Source of the DNA: Opeltia flavorubescens
Lineage: Eukaryota; Ascomycota; Lecanoromycetes; Teloschistales; Teloschistaceae
Assembly: GCA_000442125.1 (NCBI GenBank)
Contig: KE546976.1
Coordinates: 1,240,001 to 1,304,000, forward strand
Direction of reading: 5' to 3'
DNA: 64,000 nt
Positions 30,793-42,041 of this stretch are shown one piece after another. The notes below the pieces were generated by a model, which worked only from the letters and a program-made list of their open reading frames with translations, did not search any database and was not told where the DNA came from. Both the position numbers and the translations under genes were made by a program. Every line of letters starts with the position of its first letter. Position 1 is the first letter of the stretch.

Positions 30793-32787
30793 CTACTCCA
30801 AGTCGATATATCGAGACGGTTGAGCGTTCTCAATGATAGAACCATCCATGAGCGTATGTACGTAGCCATGTCCTATGAAGCGACATTTGCCCTGACTTTG
30901 GCGTATGAAGTACAACGAGTCACCTCCGCTGAACGACGCGACTTCATCGCCTTTTTGGAGGGTCGAAGGACCAATACCCATTCTCCCTCCTTTAGTGACA
31001 AAGAAAGTATTGTACAAGATGCTGCTGATGACTAACTTGTCGTATAATTCGGATTTGCCTTCTTCCAATGAATTGATGATCTTTTCTTCGATGAGGGGGC
31101 TATTGCACCATTCATTCACAACGAAAATCATCTTAGCTTCATCCTTTTCCATTAGAGTTTTCATGAGGCTTCCTAATACGAGGTAGAGATGATCTTCTGG
31201 TGCATTGATCACTTCCCCCTGAGTATCATTTTGTCCAGACTTGTTGCCGATCAAGGTACGCCAAAAGGAGTCGAAAATTTCCGAAATTGGGTTTGGGTCG
31301 TCTACAGCATGTAACAACCATAGCCATTCATCGGTCTCGGATAATCCCGCAGCTAATGACAACCAAGATAGAACAATTTCATTGATATTCGCGCCAATTG
31401 ATCCGAAGTCAGGAGATACTTCAAGGATCTCATCCAGAATGCTAGCTTCAACACGAAGGATGTTTGAACCAGAAGTCCATTCTGCACTAAAAGCCGTACC
31501 AGGAATAGGTGTAAATCTTCCAGCATGGTAGGGGTTGTACCACCTCTCGCTGTAGTCTGGTACCCATGATGGTAGGGAAGCGGCATCTGTTGTAGATCGA
31601 GCTTCAACCATAGACAACAGCTGATAAGATCGATGATGAATAATCAATGCACCAGTGGCTTCCCGGAAATATTCATCAGCAGGCTGGCTATAGTCAGGTT
31701 CTAGCTCCTTGATCGTTTGTTCCCCGGGTGCGATTAAACCAAGCAAAGCGATTATCTTGTCGCGGGAATCGGTAGCTCGATAGCTGCGGCATGGATCCAG
31801 ATAGAATGCCAGTGGATCTTTCTGAAGGGAGTGTCGCAAAAGCGTGATGGTATCGATGAAATGGAAGGCTGGCAGATCAATATCGGTCAAGTTCAAAGCT
31901 GAAGCACGCTCTCTGGCGAGATTAAGAAGAGCGAAATTCCACCCATGACTGACTAAGAAACGAATGGAAAAGTAGAGGTGGTCCCAAGGTACAACGATAT
32001 GGCCACACATGATGGATGATGTGCTGTCCTTAGCCACAGCCAGCTCCTGCAAAACCCAGATACGTTCGAAATATGGGCGGCTTAGAAACTTGATCAGCCC
32101 GTCCCATGAAGGATCATCCAATTTTGGGAGTTTCAGCCTCTCCATCGCATCATCTTCAAAGCCAAAGGGCAGCCCTTGATTGTCAAAGGCGTGATCGGAG
32201 GTGATTTGGTATATTCTAGCCAAAATCCTCAGCGCAGGTTCGCCGTCAGCAGATTTAGAGCCAAGCCATGAATAAACCTCCTGCGCTCTCGCGTATATAT
32301 CACGCATTTTCTTGACCTGCTGGCTTTTCTCAATGGGATCGTCTTGATTGATACATAAAGCATCGATCCACCACAAGCCAGGCGACTTAACCATTAATTC
32401 CAACAGACAGGACATTAAGTTGGGGATCAGCCGATAGCCCTTGAGATTGAGTAACGGATTTGTCGAGGCTTCACCCCATGTATAGGACAACGCATTGTAT
32501 GCAGGCGAGTCAGATAGCCGCACATGCATCCATTCCAGGTTCAAGACTGGATTTGGGGAATCAAGAGCAGCAATTCTGACAAGCCTGATATCTTCATCAC
32601 CCGACAATTTGGCACGGGTATCTTCAAAATCAGAAGCATTTGTAGAGTCATACTGCCGAAGAAGGCGTTTGTCCTCCATAAGCTGCTGGACATTTGGGGT
32701 TTGTGATTCTCGACTTGGTGGTGGGGTAGATGAAGATATATCGCTTTCTCTGTCTTGTTGTAGCCATTGTTTGAGTGAGTTGAGCAT
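30793..32787 (-). CDS. Heterokaryon incompatibility (HET) domain protein
   Basis: An intronless frame of 664 codons starting MLNSLKQWLQQDRES. The HET domain spans about residues 95-255 and shows its three blocks: AYNALSYTWGE (96-106), LWWIDALCINQDDPIEKSQQ (138-157) and FERIWVLQELAVA (240-252). The long C-terminal part (to 664) is typical of fungal HET proteins, with RSYRATDSRDKIIALLGL, LPSWVPDYSE and, near the end, GDSLYFIRQSQGKCRFIGHGYVHTLMDG. HET proteins trigger programmed cell death or growth arrest after fusion of unlike individuals, often with NLR partners. An NLR-like gene is 9 kb downstream, but a direct link is speculation. The gene looks whole. Confidence 0.92.
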   Translation of the reverse strand: MLNSLKQWLQQDRESDISSSTPPPSRESQTPNVQQLMEDKRLLRQYDSTNASDFEDTRAKLSGDEDIRLVRIAALDSPNPVLNLEWMHVRLSDSPAYNALSYTWGEASTNPLLNLKGYRLIPNLMSCLLELMVKSPGLWWIDALCINQDDPIEKSQQVKKMRDIYARAQEVYSWLGSKSADGEPALRILARIYQITSDHAFDNQGLPFGFEDDAMERLKLPKLDDPSWDGLIKFLSRPYFERIWVLQELAVAKDSTSSIMCGHIVVPWDHLYFSIRFLVSHGWNFALLNLARERASALNLTDIDLPAFHFIDTITLLRHSLQKDPLAFYLDPCRSYRATDSRDKIIALLGLIAPGEQTIKELEPDYSQPADEYFREATGALIIHHRSYQLLSMVEARSTTDAASLPSWVPDYSERWYNPYHAGRFTPIPGTAFSAEWTSGSNILRVEASILDEILEVSPDFGSIGANINEIVLSWLSLAAGLSETDEWLWLLHAVDDPNPISEIFDSFWRTLIGNKSGQNDTQGEVINAPEDHLYLVLGSLMKTLMEKDEAKMIFVVNEWCNSPLIEEKIINSLEEGKSELYDKLVISSILYNTFFVTKGGRMGIGPSTLQKGDEVASFSGGDSLYFIRQSQGKCRFIGHGYVHTLMDGSIIENAQPSRYIDLE

Positions 32788-33032
32788 AACTGGTTTTTAT
32801 GAGATATGTTGCAACAAGAATTTACTCTACTTTCAGCTCTGACGTTTGCATCGCACTAATGGAAGGATGATACGAATACGATAATGTTCTAGAGAGTCGC
32901 TAAACCCGGATCTTGATACATTCGCGCAGTCGTTGGACAAGTGCACAGAAAGAGTAGTGAATTTATCATCACGTCAAGAATCATGTGAGTCTGCAAATCG
33001 AAGAGTCGATATATCGAGGACGGGACCGTACA

Positions 33033-34092
33033 TTACACCCAGTCCGTCCCATTCTGCATCTTCCCATCCACAACCCTCAACATTCTCAACTCCCCCACAA
33101 CCTTCTCCCCCTTAGTTCCACCTTCATCATACACCAGCTCTAACATCAAATCTCCAAACTTTTTCTCAGGGGCCACGATGATCTGATACAGCAGCTTCAA
33201 CGCCCTCGTCGCATGCTGATATGTAAACAGCAGCCCACTCTTCTCCACAGCCTCAAGCACTATCACGGCATCGCCCCCCGGGCTCGAAACCATGATTTCC
33301 TTGCATCGTTCTGCGGGAGAATGCGGAGCTGCGGAGGTAAGAGCTTCGAGAACGACAAGGGAGACTTCTTTGCCGTTGATACGTTTGCCGAGGAATTGGT
33401 AATTGATTATATAGCGTGAATCGATGGGATCTTGGATTTGCCCTTTTTCAAAGCCCCATTCTGCCTCGCTGGCGGTTTTAACGTTTAGTGTAAGTGAAGG
33501 GTGGTCAACATCCTCCGTTATATTACCGCCATTCAGTTCAAAAGGTATCACCGTCATCGCCCCGATCAACCTCCCTTGCACATTTAGCTCACTCTTCACT
33601 TCGAAAAACATCATCCCGTTCGTTATCACCGTCACCACCCTGTAAAGCGCCGCCACGCAATGACAGACCTGCAGCTGCGGACCGGTGTCGTCGGGCTCCC
33701 GTGGGTTCACAAATACGATGATCACATTGTAATTCTTATATTTCTTCGAGTCTACAATGTAGACCTTTTGGCCCCAGGGAGCTTGTGCGAGGTCATACAT
33801 GAGCTGGATTGCCGTTTGGTACAGGGCGGTGGGAGAGTAGCGTCGGGAGTGGTCGAAGTGGAAGTTCATGGTGAAATCAGGGATTACGGGGACAGGGGGA
33901 TCGGTGCTTAAAGCACGGAGAGAGCTGCAGGGGCATACATTAGATTGGGTTGAAGAAAATAGGCCTTAGTGGGTATTGATGTCCGAAGCCTTACCTTAGG
34001 ACTGGATCGGATGCATTGCTAGCTGCTGCGGCGAGGATGAAATGCGAGTAGGCGATAAAATGGAAGAGAAGAAAAAGATCTTTTAGAGACAT
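33033..34092 (-). CDS. Secreted orphan protein, 329 aa
   Basis: Exons 33995-34092 and 33033-33924 join in phase 2 over a 70-base intron (GTAAGG...CTGCAG). The start MSLKDLFLLFHFIAYSHFIL is a signal peptide, cut near AAAASNA. The mature part contains YSPTALYQTAIQLMYDLAQA, VNPREPDDTGPQLQ, CHCVAALYRVV and a C-terminal half of mixed strands and helices. Two or three cysteines only. It stays open for 297 codons in exon 2, so the coding call is firm. Function unknown; the architecture resembles secreted fungal orphans that are expanded in plant-associated species, but this is a general impression. Confidence 0.75.
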
Positions 34093-34570
34093 GTTTGTGG
34101 ACCAAGAACTCCACATCATCGTGTCTTATGTAGATGGTAATGAAGATCAAAGAGAAACAAGACAAGTCTTGAAATAGAAGTCGACCATGATATTTTCCGA
34201 TGCGGCTATCGCCATTGGTAGGTTGTCATTCCGAGGCTCTGGTCATTGGGCCCGAGCGTATATGCGCAATCATGATAGCTACAAGCGGCCATATATCTTG
34301 AAAGGAAACATTCAAAGTGACTGAATAATATACATGTAGAGATTATACTGGTGTGTTGTGGAGTTAACCAATCCTGGCCGGAATTCTGTACTCACATCGC
34401 GTCTTGAGTCATGCGAGACAAGATTCTTCATAGTAGCGATAGAATACATTGGTAATTCTCTTTTTTCCCATAAGAGTAGAGCTATAGAGCGATTTTACCT
34501 GCTGCAGCACTCACAGGCTTTTCAGGGAATCAACGCTCGTGAGAACACCACTTCTTGCTCTCAAAAGATC
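34093..34570. other. Intergenic, nothing recognised
   Basis: Promoter side of the 33033-34092 gene and downstream of the small secreted candidate. Possible further exons of the latter could lie in its 5'-proximal minus-strand sequence but are not supported. Confidence 0.4.
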
Positions 34571-34858
34571 TCATCCACCAGTGATGAAATAGGCTTGGTC
34601 ATGACCATATTGTCCGAAGCTTCGAATGGAAACGGAAGAAATCATCCAGTCAGACATATCAGCTGATGATAGGTCCAAATCGGTTGTCGTAGATTGTGAA
34701 CAGCAGGGATTGAGAGGGCAGAAATCCTTCCTGCCAAGCCCCCGCACTTTTGGATACAAAGTGCTAGCATCCCCAAAAGCGTTTAGTGTCGGGGGGACTC
34801 CGGTACTGCAGGTAGACGCGATAAATGACATCAAAGCGAATACAGTTTTAAATGGCAA
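34571..34858 (-). CDS. Possible small secreted protein, 95 aa
   Basis: An ATG-started minus-strand frame of 95 codons. The N-terminus MPFKTVFALMSFIASTCSTG is a plausible signal peptide. The rest includes a basic segment (KVRGLGRKDF) and CPLNPCC, then a Ser/Asp-rich stretch (TTTDLDLSSADMSD). The frame may be only the first exon, since sequence after it on the same strand has GTAAAA and GTGAGT donor-like sites. Length is short and no family is recognised, so a chance frame is possible. Confidence 0.4.
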   Translation of the reverse strand: MPFKTVFALMSFIASTCSTGVPPTLNAFGDASTLYPKVRGLGRKDFCPLNPCCSQSTTTDLDLSSADMSDWMISSVSIRSFGQYGHDQAYFITGG

Positions 34859-35467
34859 CTGTGGTTAAAATTTGTGCTCTTTTCAAGCCACGATCAGTTG
34901 CATTCTCACCTATTTAGAAAACCAGCTTGATATCTTCAGGGCAGATCCAGAGCTTGATGAGCCATCAGAGACTCTTGTTCTAGCAATTTCTTTTTATGAA
35001 GTTGCAAAAAGCATAGGAAAATTCCCAGTCTGACAAACGCAAGCAGAATGAAACCTCAAAGCATCTGCTCACATGTCATAATAACCATCGGAAAATCCAG
35101 GAGAAAATTAATTTAATATGGCAACTCTCCTGCGCTGGAAATATCTGATTTCGGATGATCGGTCTCAATGGATCCAAGAAGTCAAATTCGTATCCTTTCC
35201 TTTCTTTGTCGTCTTCTTCCGCCATAATTCTTTCCAGACGTAAACTCGCAGGCTGATATGTACAATACATTCACAATCAGTCCACAGAAACATACTGTTG
35301 ACTAGTGACTGTGATGTGTGGCCTCCTTTGTTCTTCTTCTGTTATTGTTCATTGTTGATGCAACCACACAACAATTTCGAGGTAAATCAGCCAATCACGT
35401 AAGGCCCTTTCACTTTTTCAACAAAGGTATTCTTTTCGTATTTTCTGTCGAAAATTCACAATAGGCT
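34859..35467. other. Intergenic, nothing recognised
   Basis: Upstream of the 35521 gene; the last 150 bases are AT/CT-rich promoter-like sequence. A 64-codon minus-strand frame (35076-35270) has no support. Confidence 0.45.
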
Positions 35468-35474
35468 TATATAG
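35468..35474 (+). promoter_or_regulatory. TATA-like element upstream of the 35521 gene
   Basis: TATATAG about 50 bases before the ATG at 35521, in an AT-rich context. Confidence 0.35.
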
Positions 35475-35520
35475 CCTCATTAATTGTATTTTCGTTCCCC
35501 ATAGCGACCATATCGTTGAA

Positions 35521-37381
35521 ATGTCACAATACCACAGCTTTAGTAGTAACCATGTCAACAGCGGCAAAGATTACGATCTTTTTGACATTATTGGAACCCC
35601 AGTGACGTCGTCCGATGAAGACGTAGCCCGGATGTTGAACCAATTCCTCGCTGAAAGCCAAGAATTGGGAGTGAATAGCTTGGACGAGATGACCACTAAT
35701 GTTGAGGCACAGTATAGCAACAATTTATCTCAGCAACAGAGCTCCCCAATCGAAGAATCGCAGGCCCAGCGTGATGGTGTTACCGACCTAGCAGATGCAC
35801 TCACTCCGAATCCTACTCAGTTAATAAAGGACAACCCGAGCCGATCCCGGGGGGCTCAACCTCATCTTTCTCGAGTCGCCAAGAAACGCGCACTGCTGGA
35901 AGCTCAAGGAATTGAATACGGGTCTGATGCCAGGCCGAAGGGCTCTATTCAAAAAGTCGATGGTGTTCTTCATTTGTTATACCAGAATAAATGGAAGCCA
36001 GCAGTATACCGTGAGTAATCATTGGACATCTTCAGCTATGGATTGAGATACTGACTATGATCCCTAGACCACGAATTACGAGCTGAGATGATCGCCGCAG
36101 CACCACCTGAACTGTATCTTCACGAACCAGAATGCGGTCCAGGCCGAGAAGACGTTACCTCGTATTGGGAGCCTCATCGTTCGTGGGGATTTGAAGATCG
36201 CGAGACCCGTCCGAAGGTCCTCTTTGAGTGGCTGCCAAGGATAGGCCCAGGGAGGGGATGCGGTGAGCCTGGTCCAAGTAAGTGAACTTTCGAGTATCCC
36301 AGCATTAATGAGGAAACGCTAACTCTGAACCCTTCTAGTGATGTACATTAATCTAATCGTGATCGACATGGACAATCATCCAGTCCTCGATGTAAGTCAA
36401 TCCCAAAACCCTGCTTCCGCGAGAAACCATGCTAATTTCCACTAGTGGCCTATGCCCTCATGTTTCAGTTCAAAAGTTGAAGGTGGTCGCATCGAAGCAA
36501 TCATCAGAGAGTCTGGCGGTCGAATCTCAAAGCGTGACATCCGAGCTCGTATGCCAGCAACAACCATGCGTGGAGGGAAAACAGCACCGGTAGTGTCAGA
36601 GCACGGCGTTGCAATGCGTCGCACTCGCTTTCGGGAACAAACCGGCCTTCTTTCATGGAACATCCGCGAAGGTTCTTTGGGTATAAAGCAGGCTTTGATC
36701 CAATGCATCCCCGCAGATACCATGAATCAGATCCTTGTCAACAACGACACTTCATCTTTCCGGGATTTATTCCCAGAAGAGATAGCTTTCCTCAGACGCG
36801 CAAACAGAGGGCTGAATCCGGACAAGGCTGGATCCCGAGAAATTCCCAAAGATGAACGTCAACGACGTAGGACAAAAATAGATGCCAAATGGAAGGACTT
36901 CAAGCCGATCAATCCGACCGCCTGGCCTTATTTGGACGACATGACCAATGATAGGCTTGCAGTCTCTCGCGCTCGGATGAAGTTGGGACTTCCGGAGCTG
37001 GGTTATGGTTATCCGCAAATGGTCCAAGAGTTCTCGACGAGAAATGAACGAATTGAAGAAGGTGGTGGAATGTACCAGGTAACGCACGAGATTCGGTCTG
37101 CTCGTCGCAACAAAAAGCGAATGCGAGATGAAGAAATTGGTACTCCCAGTGCAGGAGATGATAGCACAAAACGACAACGCGATTCGATAGGACTGGAAAT
37201 CGGTGTGCAGACATACTCAAGCAGCGGTCCTCCGGAGTATCTGATGCATTTAGCTCGCGACCTTGAAGCCTTGCTTTACACCCGAATACCAGATCTTCAA
37301 CCAGAAGCAGTTCGACGGGCAACTCCACCGCAAGTGCCGCTGCATAGCAAACCAAGATTTGACCCAAGGGATGCGGCATGA
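35521..37381 (+). CDS. Hypothetical protein, 562 aa, four exons
   Basis: Exons 35521-36010, 36068-36277, 36339-36391 and 36446-37381, all with GTGAGT or GTAAGT donors and TAG acceptors, join in frame. The N-terminal third is polar and disordered (Gln/Ser-rich). A basic patch follows (LSRVAKKRALLEAQG). Exons 2-3 encode ELYLHEPECGPGREDV and NLIVIDMDNHPVLDWP. The last exon has EGGRIEAIIRESGGRISKRD, several basic clusters (RRNKKRMRDE, STKRQRDS) that could be nuclear localisation signals, and LRRANRGLNPDK. No signal peptide. It looks like a nuclear protein; similar orphans occur in many copies in some ascomycetes, but I recognise no named domain. Confidence 0.75.
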
Positions 37382-37816
37382 AGAGTAAATAGGGAAAATG
37401 TATGGTGGTAGGTTTGATCAGACTGTTTGACTGCTGACCACAATGAAACTTTCGAAGGAGAGGTGTGATGGGTCAAAGATCTCAAAAGCATTAGCCAAAA
37501 GGGTTTTCTCGAATAAGTCCACCAACTGTAGACACGAAGAATGTGTAGAATGTAAGGAAGGCGAGTTGACTTCTAGGCTATATCTATCAGGAAACTCCTG
37601 ACCTACTTCCTAGTAGCCTCTCCCACGATGCAGTCGTAGTGTTCGAAATGACAACGTAGATAAATTACAGAAATTTTGCATTGGTTCCACAATGGCGTTC
37701 GATGTTCGATGCTCTTGATCCGATTGCCAAGTCGAAGTTTTTCTTTTCGCATAGGAATGCTAGGCTATTGATGAGGAAATTTATTTCGATAATCCTGATA
37801 GATAATATACTATGGA
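37382..37816. other. Intergenic between convergent genes
   Basis: 3' flanks of the 35521 gene and KP4-like copy 3; no coding. Confidence 0.5.
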
Positions 37817-38433
37817 CTAATCGATAACATAATTCACCGTAAATTCGCCTTTGTTACCATCATTCCCAGGTTCTGTAGGAACGGATCCACATACCTACGA
37901 AGCAATCCAATCAGCCTCTGAAGATTTCTTATCATAGACTTGTCAATGACAATAAAAGGCATAAAAAAAACCTAGGAGATAAATAGATATGACTGACCAC
38001 ACACCCAAAATCGATTAAATCCTGCAGATACCCTAATATCTGAGTCTTGTTCTTCGCATGAGGGGCGTGTTGTAGGAAACCGCAATACTAATTAGTCATT
38101 ATGGTTATTATTATTATCATCATCATCAAAGTAATCATAATCTCAACGGGCAAAATAATGATCGAATAAGTTCTTTTAGCTGCAGGAAGGACTACGAGAA
38201 AGAAGGAAGAGAAAACTGACGCTAGTGGAACAGACGATGTGTTCCCCGTTTTTGAATATTGTGCCGTCGTCTGGATAATCTCTTATGACTTGTTTACGCA
38301 TATGTTTTATAGGTTCTGGTAGGAGGGGTTGGTCCCAGTCGCAATAACCGGCGCCGTGGCAGTTGATTCCCTTGGTGTTTGCATGTTGGAGGGTTGTGAG
38401 GAAGGCGAGGAAGGTGGCGAGTGCGAGACGCAT
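37817..38433 (-). CDS. KP4-like secreted protein, copy 3 (126 aa, whole)
   Basis: Minus-strand exons 38221-38433, 37998-38087 and 37817-37894 have the same intron positions and phases as copies 1 and 2; both introns here start GTCAGT. The signal peptide is MRLALATFLAFLTTLQHANT. The mature part begins KGINCHGAGYCDWD and keeps the six shared cysteines (25, 31, 68, 73, 100, 103), NGEHIVC, CGFLQHAP, YLQDLIDFGC and VCGSVPTEPGNDGNKGEF. It ends earlier (TVNYVID), shorter than the other two. It lies 14.4 kb from copy 2 on the other strand, between unrelated genes, so this was a dispersed rather than tandem duplication or an old family. Confidence 0.85.
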
Positions 38434-39449
38434 TTTTTTTTTCGTATGGCTTTTTTTGTCTTGGGAGAGATTTGTGAGATGGAGATTTATATGGTAGGAG
38501 AAAATTGTGGGAAGTGTTGTATACTACGATTGAAATATATAGGCAGCTAATTTTGAAAATTATGAAGCAAGCAAGACGTTGGAAAGCGTGCTCGACTGCA
38601 CCAACGAAAGCGGTTATGGGTCTCATGGTATCCCTAGTACGCTTTGAGCACTTTTCCCACGGCTTGCCCAATCGGTCCCACGACCAGCTGTCCAGCATGT
38701 ACAACCTTTACAACCCAGCTTCAAGCTTTGGTGTGCAGTCATGCTGAAGTGTCCTCGATAGATCGACAGACTCATAATGGTTTATTTAGGCCTGTGAGTT
38801 GGGAATCTAGATGATCGAAGACACCGTTTCCAAAGCCTTGAGTGACTCAACAGTCTGGCACTCAAGACCGGGAGTTTTGAACATTGTTGCCTTAGAAGTC
38901 TAGAAGGCCTGCCATTTGCGTATTCCGCTCGCAGCAAGTATTGGACTACCTTCGAGCGTTGTTGCACAGTGTTGCTTTTCACGTGGATCGATACATCGTG
39001 GTAGCGAGAGCCGTCATCTCTGCTGCTAGATTTGCTAAGGATGGTTGAAGTTTTGGAAGGGGAGTGGGGGCTACTTCGTATATCTGTGAACTAACAGAAC
39101 GAGAACTATGTGAGACCGTCAACTGAAAGCGTAGATACCAGTATCAAGACATCAATGTTCAGAATTTAATTTCCTCGTTCTCCGATACGGAGATGGTCAG
39201 GATCAAGCTGTATGCAATTTTGAAGATTTTGGATGCTGATTGTGGCCAAGGTTTCGTTCCTGGTTTTAACCCCGAATGTCCTTTGGATGCGTTGTCAAAA
39301 TCCTCGGTGTACCATGGTACGTCTAAAGCACTAATGCTAGTCCAGCCTAGTAAAGTCGCGATCTTCTGCCTCAAACTCTGAGAGCAGCATTTTCCTTCAC
39401 AATAAGATCATATCTTGCCCAATCTCAACTCTTTACAAATATCTCCAAG
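38434..39449. other. 1 kb intergenic, TATA-like site for copy 3
   Basis: On the minus strand CTATATATTTC (about 38531-38541) lies roughly 100 bases ahead of KP4-like copy 3 and may be its TATA element. The rest shows no coding. Confidence 0.45.
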
Positions 39450-39875
39450 ATGCCTTACAACCATATCAGCGGGGCCATCGCTATCCTCAGACAAGCCTTA
39501 GCTGGTGAAGTAATCAACAATCAGCTCAACCCTCTTCACCTTGCCGTCGCGACGAATGGGTATCGCATCCAATCTCATACCCTACGGATCCCCGACTGGC
39601 TTGGCTTCTTCTCACCCGGCCCTCAGCGTCTCCAGACTTTCGAGGGTTGTCTTTTTATCTCCGTAGCCGGTCTAGCATGCATTTACCTCACTTGGGGTCT
39701 CTTCTCCCTCTTATTTTTTGAATATGTGCTTGGTCAACCTCAGTACCGAAGGGGTGCAGCCGTGTTTGTATTTCTCACTCTCTTTCATCTGGTTTTCTGC
39801 TGGCTTCTGGTAATAAGCAACAAACGCCGAGCGCCAGGGTTTGAGTGGGAAGACTGGAAAGTTCGGAAGGATTGA
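39450..39875 (+). CDS. Small membrane protein, two TM segments, 141 aa
   Basis: A single-exon frame starting MPYNHISGAIAILRQAL. Two hydrophobic segments are clear: about 67-92 (CLFISVAGLACIYLTWGLFS) and 101-122 (AAVFVFLTLFHLVFCWLLVI). The second is followed by basic KRR (stop-transfer) and a Trp/Lys-rich C-terminus (FEWEDWKVRKD). There is no cleaved signal peptide; the N-terminal 60 residues are polar. No family recognised. The two-TM pattern with positive flanks makes a chance frame less likely. Confidence 0.55.
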   Translation: MPYNHISGAIAILRQALAGEVINNQLNPLHLAVATNGYRIQSHTLRIPDWLGFFSPGPQRLQTFEGCLFISVAGLACIYLTWGLFSLLFFEYVLGQPQYRRGAAVFVFLTLFHLVFCWLLVISNKRRAPGFEWEDWKVRKD

Positions 39876-40439
39876 TGATACTACTTATCGGTTCTCTGCA
39901 ATTCGTATGTGTCTCTGCTACCAAGGGACTTTGCGTTTCACTAATAATCACCTGACATGAGAATTATCTTTTCCTCTCAGGGAATTGAACAGATGTATAT
40001 ATTGATCTTTCCGACTCAAAAGACATCTGCTCGACAAGTGCTTAGTATAGCTGGATCACACATTTTTGTAGAATTTGAACAATGATGTCATACTCAAGGA
40101 AGGGCTGACATTAATGTTAGAAAGGTTACAAAGTTCAGAGATCCTCGTTCTGGAGCGCCGCAGGAGTAGAGCTACATGCGATGAGTATTTAGGGTTTAGC
40201 TATAGATATTCAATGGATGATTGTAGTGGCGGTAAATGATCTTCTTTGTGAAATTAAGGCCAACTTTTCCTGGTGAGATGACAAAGTTGATTGTATAGGG
40301 CTGACCGCGATTAGCGAGAAGCGCTGATGCCTGGCATCCTGATCTTTCTTACATCCCGCTGTTACGACTCCACTAAACTCGCCCCGCCCCGCTTCCCCGC
40401 TAGATGTGGTTCTTGGATGGAGGTCGAGGTACAAGATAG
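39876..40439. other. Intergenic, nothing recognised
   Basis: Upstream region of RIT1; no coding beyond short frames. Confidence 0.5.
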
Positions 40440-41988
40440 ATGTCTCAAGAGATTTGCAATGGCAAGAGCGCTTCGCTCCCCACGTCTGCCTCCGCACTCA
40501 TATTTCCCGCCGGATCCTTGAACCTGTCCAAGTCGCTCTCATCCATCTCCAGATCTAGTCACTCCGTCCTCAACCGCCTAGCATCCATTGACTGCGACTC
40601 TGTCTTCGTACAGAAGATCGCTCATCACTACAACCTCCCCCTCATTGCCAATGAAAGATGTGGAACATGGTATATCCCACCAGAGCTCAAAGCCGGCAGT
40701 GCTTATTTCAAGAGCACCGATGGGCACCAGGGACAATGGAAATTCAGTTCACGAAGGTTGAACCTGCAGGTCTTGGACATTGTCGGCAAGAACGGAGGGT
40801 ATGGAACAAGAATCTCGGGGGCTCAGAAGGCCGCTGAAAATGGCTGAGAGGGCCCTAGATGCATCCTCGTCGATTCGACCAGGAGAGGGAAAAGCATGCC
40901 CGATGCCTTGTCAAAAACGGTACCAATCTGGTGCGCGATCATGAACAGATTGCTCTTTGAGCGGACTTCTCAGGTCTTCACGCTTTACACCCCCAAAGAC
41001 GTCGTCAGCCCATCAGAGCACGCCCAGATCGAAACCAGATTGGACAGATTCTTGGATGAAGCCAAGGTGAGTGCAGCCAATCACCTTCGCAACTCCATAC
41101 TTACATACTTGCAACCTTCAGCGGCTTCAACTCGACCTTTCCTCCCTCCGCCGAAAGATTACCAAACCTCTTCGTCCCATATGGATAACTCCCGATACCT
41201 TCCTTCCAGATCTTACCACCCAAGCCTCATACCACTCAATCATATGCCTCACCGCTTCGCGCCTTCCTTCAAGTCCTGTCGACTCGTCAAATACTTATAT
41301 CCAAGGCGCCGCCGATGACAGCGAATTTTGGTTCCGCGGTCTCACGCCCTCGCATTTTTGGGATCATAGAAAGCCTCTCCTCTCAGCAAGAGAAGACGAA
41401 CTCCCCCATCTCATCCAGTCCCTCCTCAACGCCCCAAGAGCGAATCCAACATGCATTTTGTCATCAATCATTCTGATCAAACCTACAGAAAGTATTCATA
41501 TCGCTCCTATCGACCTGCTTTCATCGTGGTCGGAGGGTGATTGGGACGCCATCGTCATTTGTGCTCCGACTTTACCCTTCCACAGCGCGGCTCAAGACAC
41601 AAAGGCGAATACAAAAAAGCCCCGAACAAAGATCCTCCACCTCCCCGGTCCAAAAGGAGGAAAACTCGGCTCCCGCGCTCTACGCTCACATCTCCACCGC
41701 GTCCCCCCCTTCGTCCAATCCGTGCAAGCAGAGAAACCACAACCGAAAATCGTCTTCGCCTGCCTTACCGGCACAGATCTCGCGGCCGGTGCAGCGCTCG
41801 TCGCATTGTGTCTATGTATCGACGAGGACGGGAAACTAAGCAACGACGTGGCTGGGAAAGAGCATACGACGGGAATCAATAAGATTTCTGTCCGCCAACG
41901 ATTGGCGTGGATTACGCAGTCGAAGAGTGATGCGAACCCGAGTAGGGAGACGTTGAAGGCTGTGAATAGTTGTTTGATTGGACGATGA
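40440..41988 (+). CDS. RIT1: Initiator tRNA 2'-O-ribosyl phosphate transferase
   Basis: Exons 40440-40798, 40859-41066 and 41122-41988 give 477 aa. The N-terminal half carries the family's strongest blocks: YNLPLIANERCGTWYIPPE, GSAYFKSTDGHQGQWKFS, then ILVDSTRRGKSMPDALSKTV and PIWCAIMNRLLF. The C-terminal half has CLTGTDLAAGAALVALCLC, where the DUSP-like phosphate-binding segment of Rit1 proteins lies. Rit1 adds a 2'-O-ribosyl phosphate to A64 of initiator tRNA-Met so that it is excluded from elongation; it acts in the cytoplasm. Both introns are standard, and the middle of the protein (about 300-370) is a variable spacer. Its stop is 54 bases from that of the convergent NACHT-ankyrin gene. 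Confidence 0.93.
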
Positions 41989-42041
41989 TTGGGGGTTTGG
42001 AAACATTTAACGCCGTCATGATTTTTGGATATATACATGCA

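Noticed and set aside
38096-38132. TTATTATTATTATCATCATCATC microsatellite as a possible functional repeat
   Set aside because: Simple repeat inside intron 1 of KP4-like copy 3; ordinary slippage sequence.
41537-41882. Basic plus-strand frames and a minus-strand frame inside RIT1 exon 3
   Set aside because: Out-of-frame shadows of the RIT1 coding sequence.
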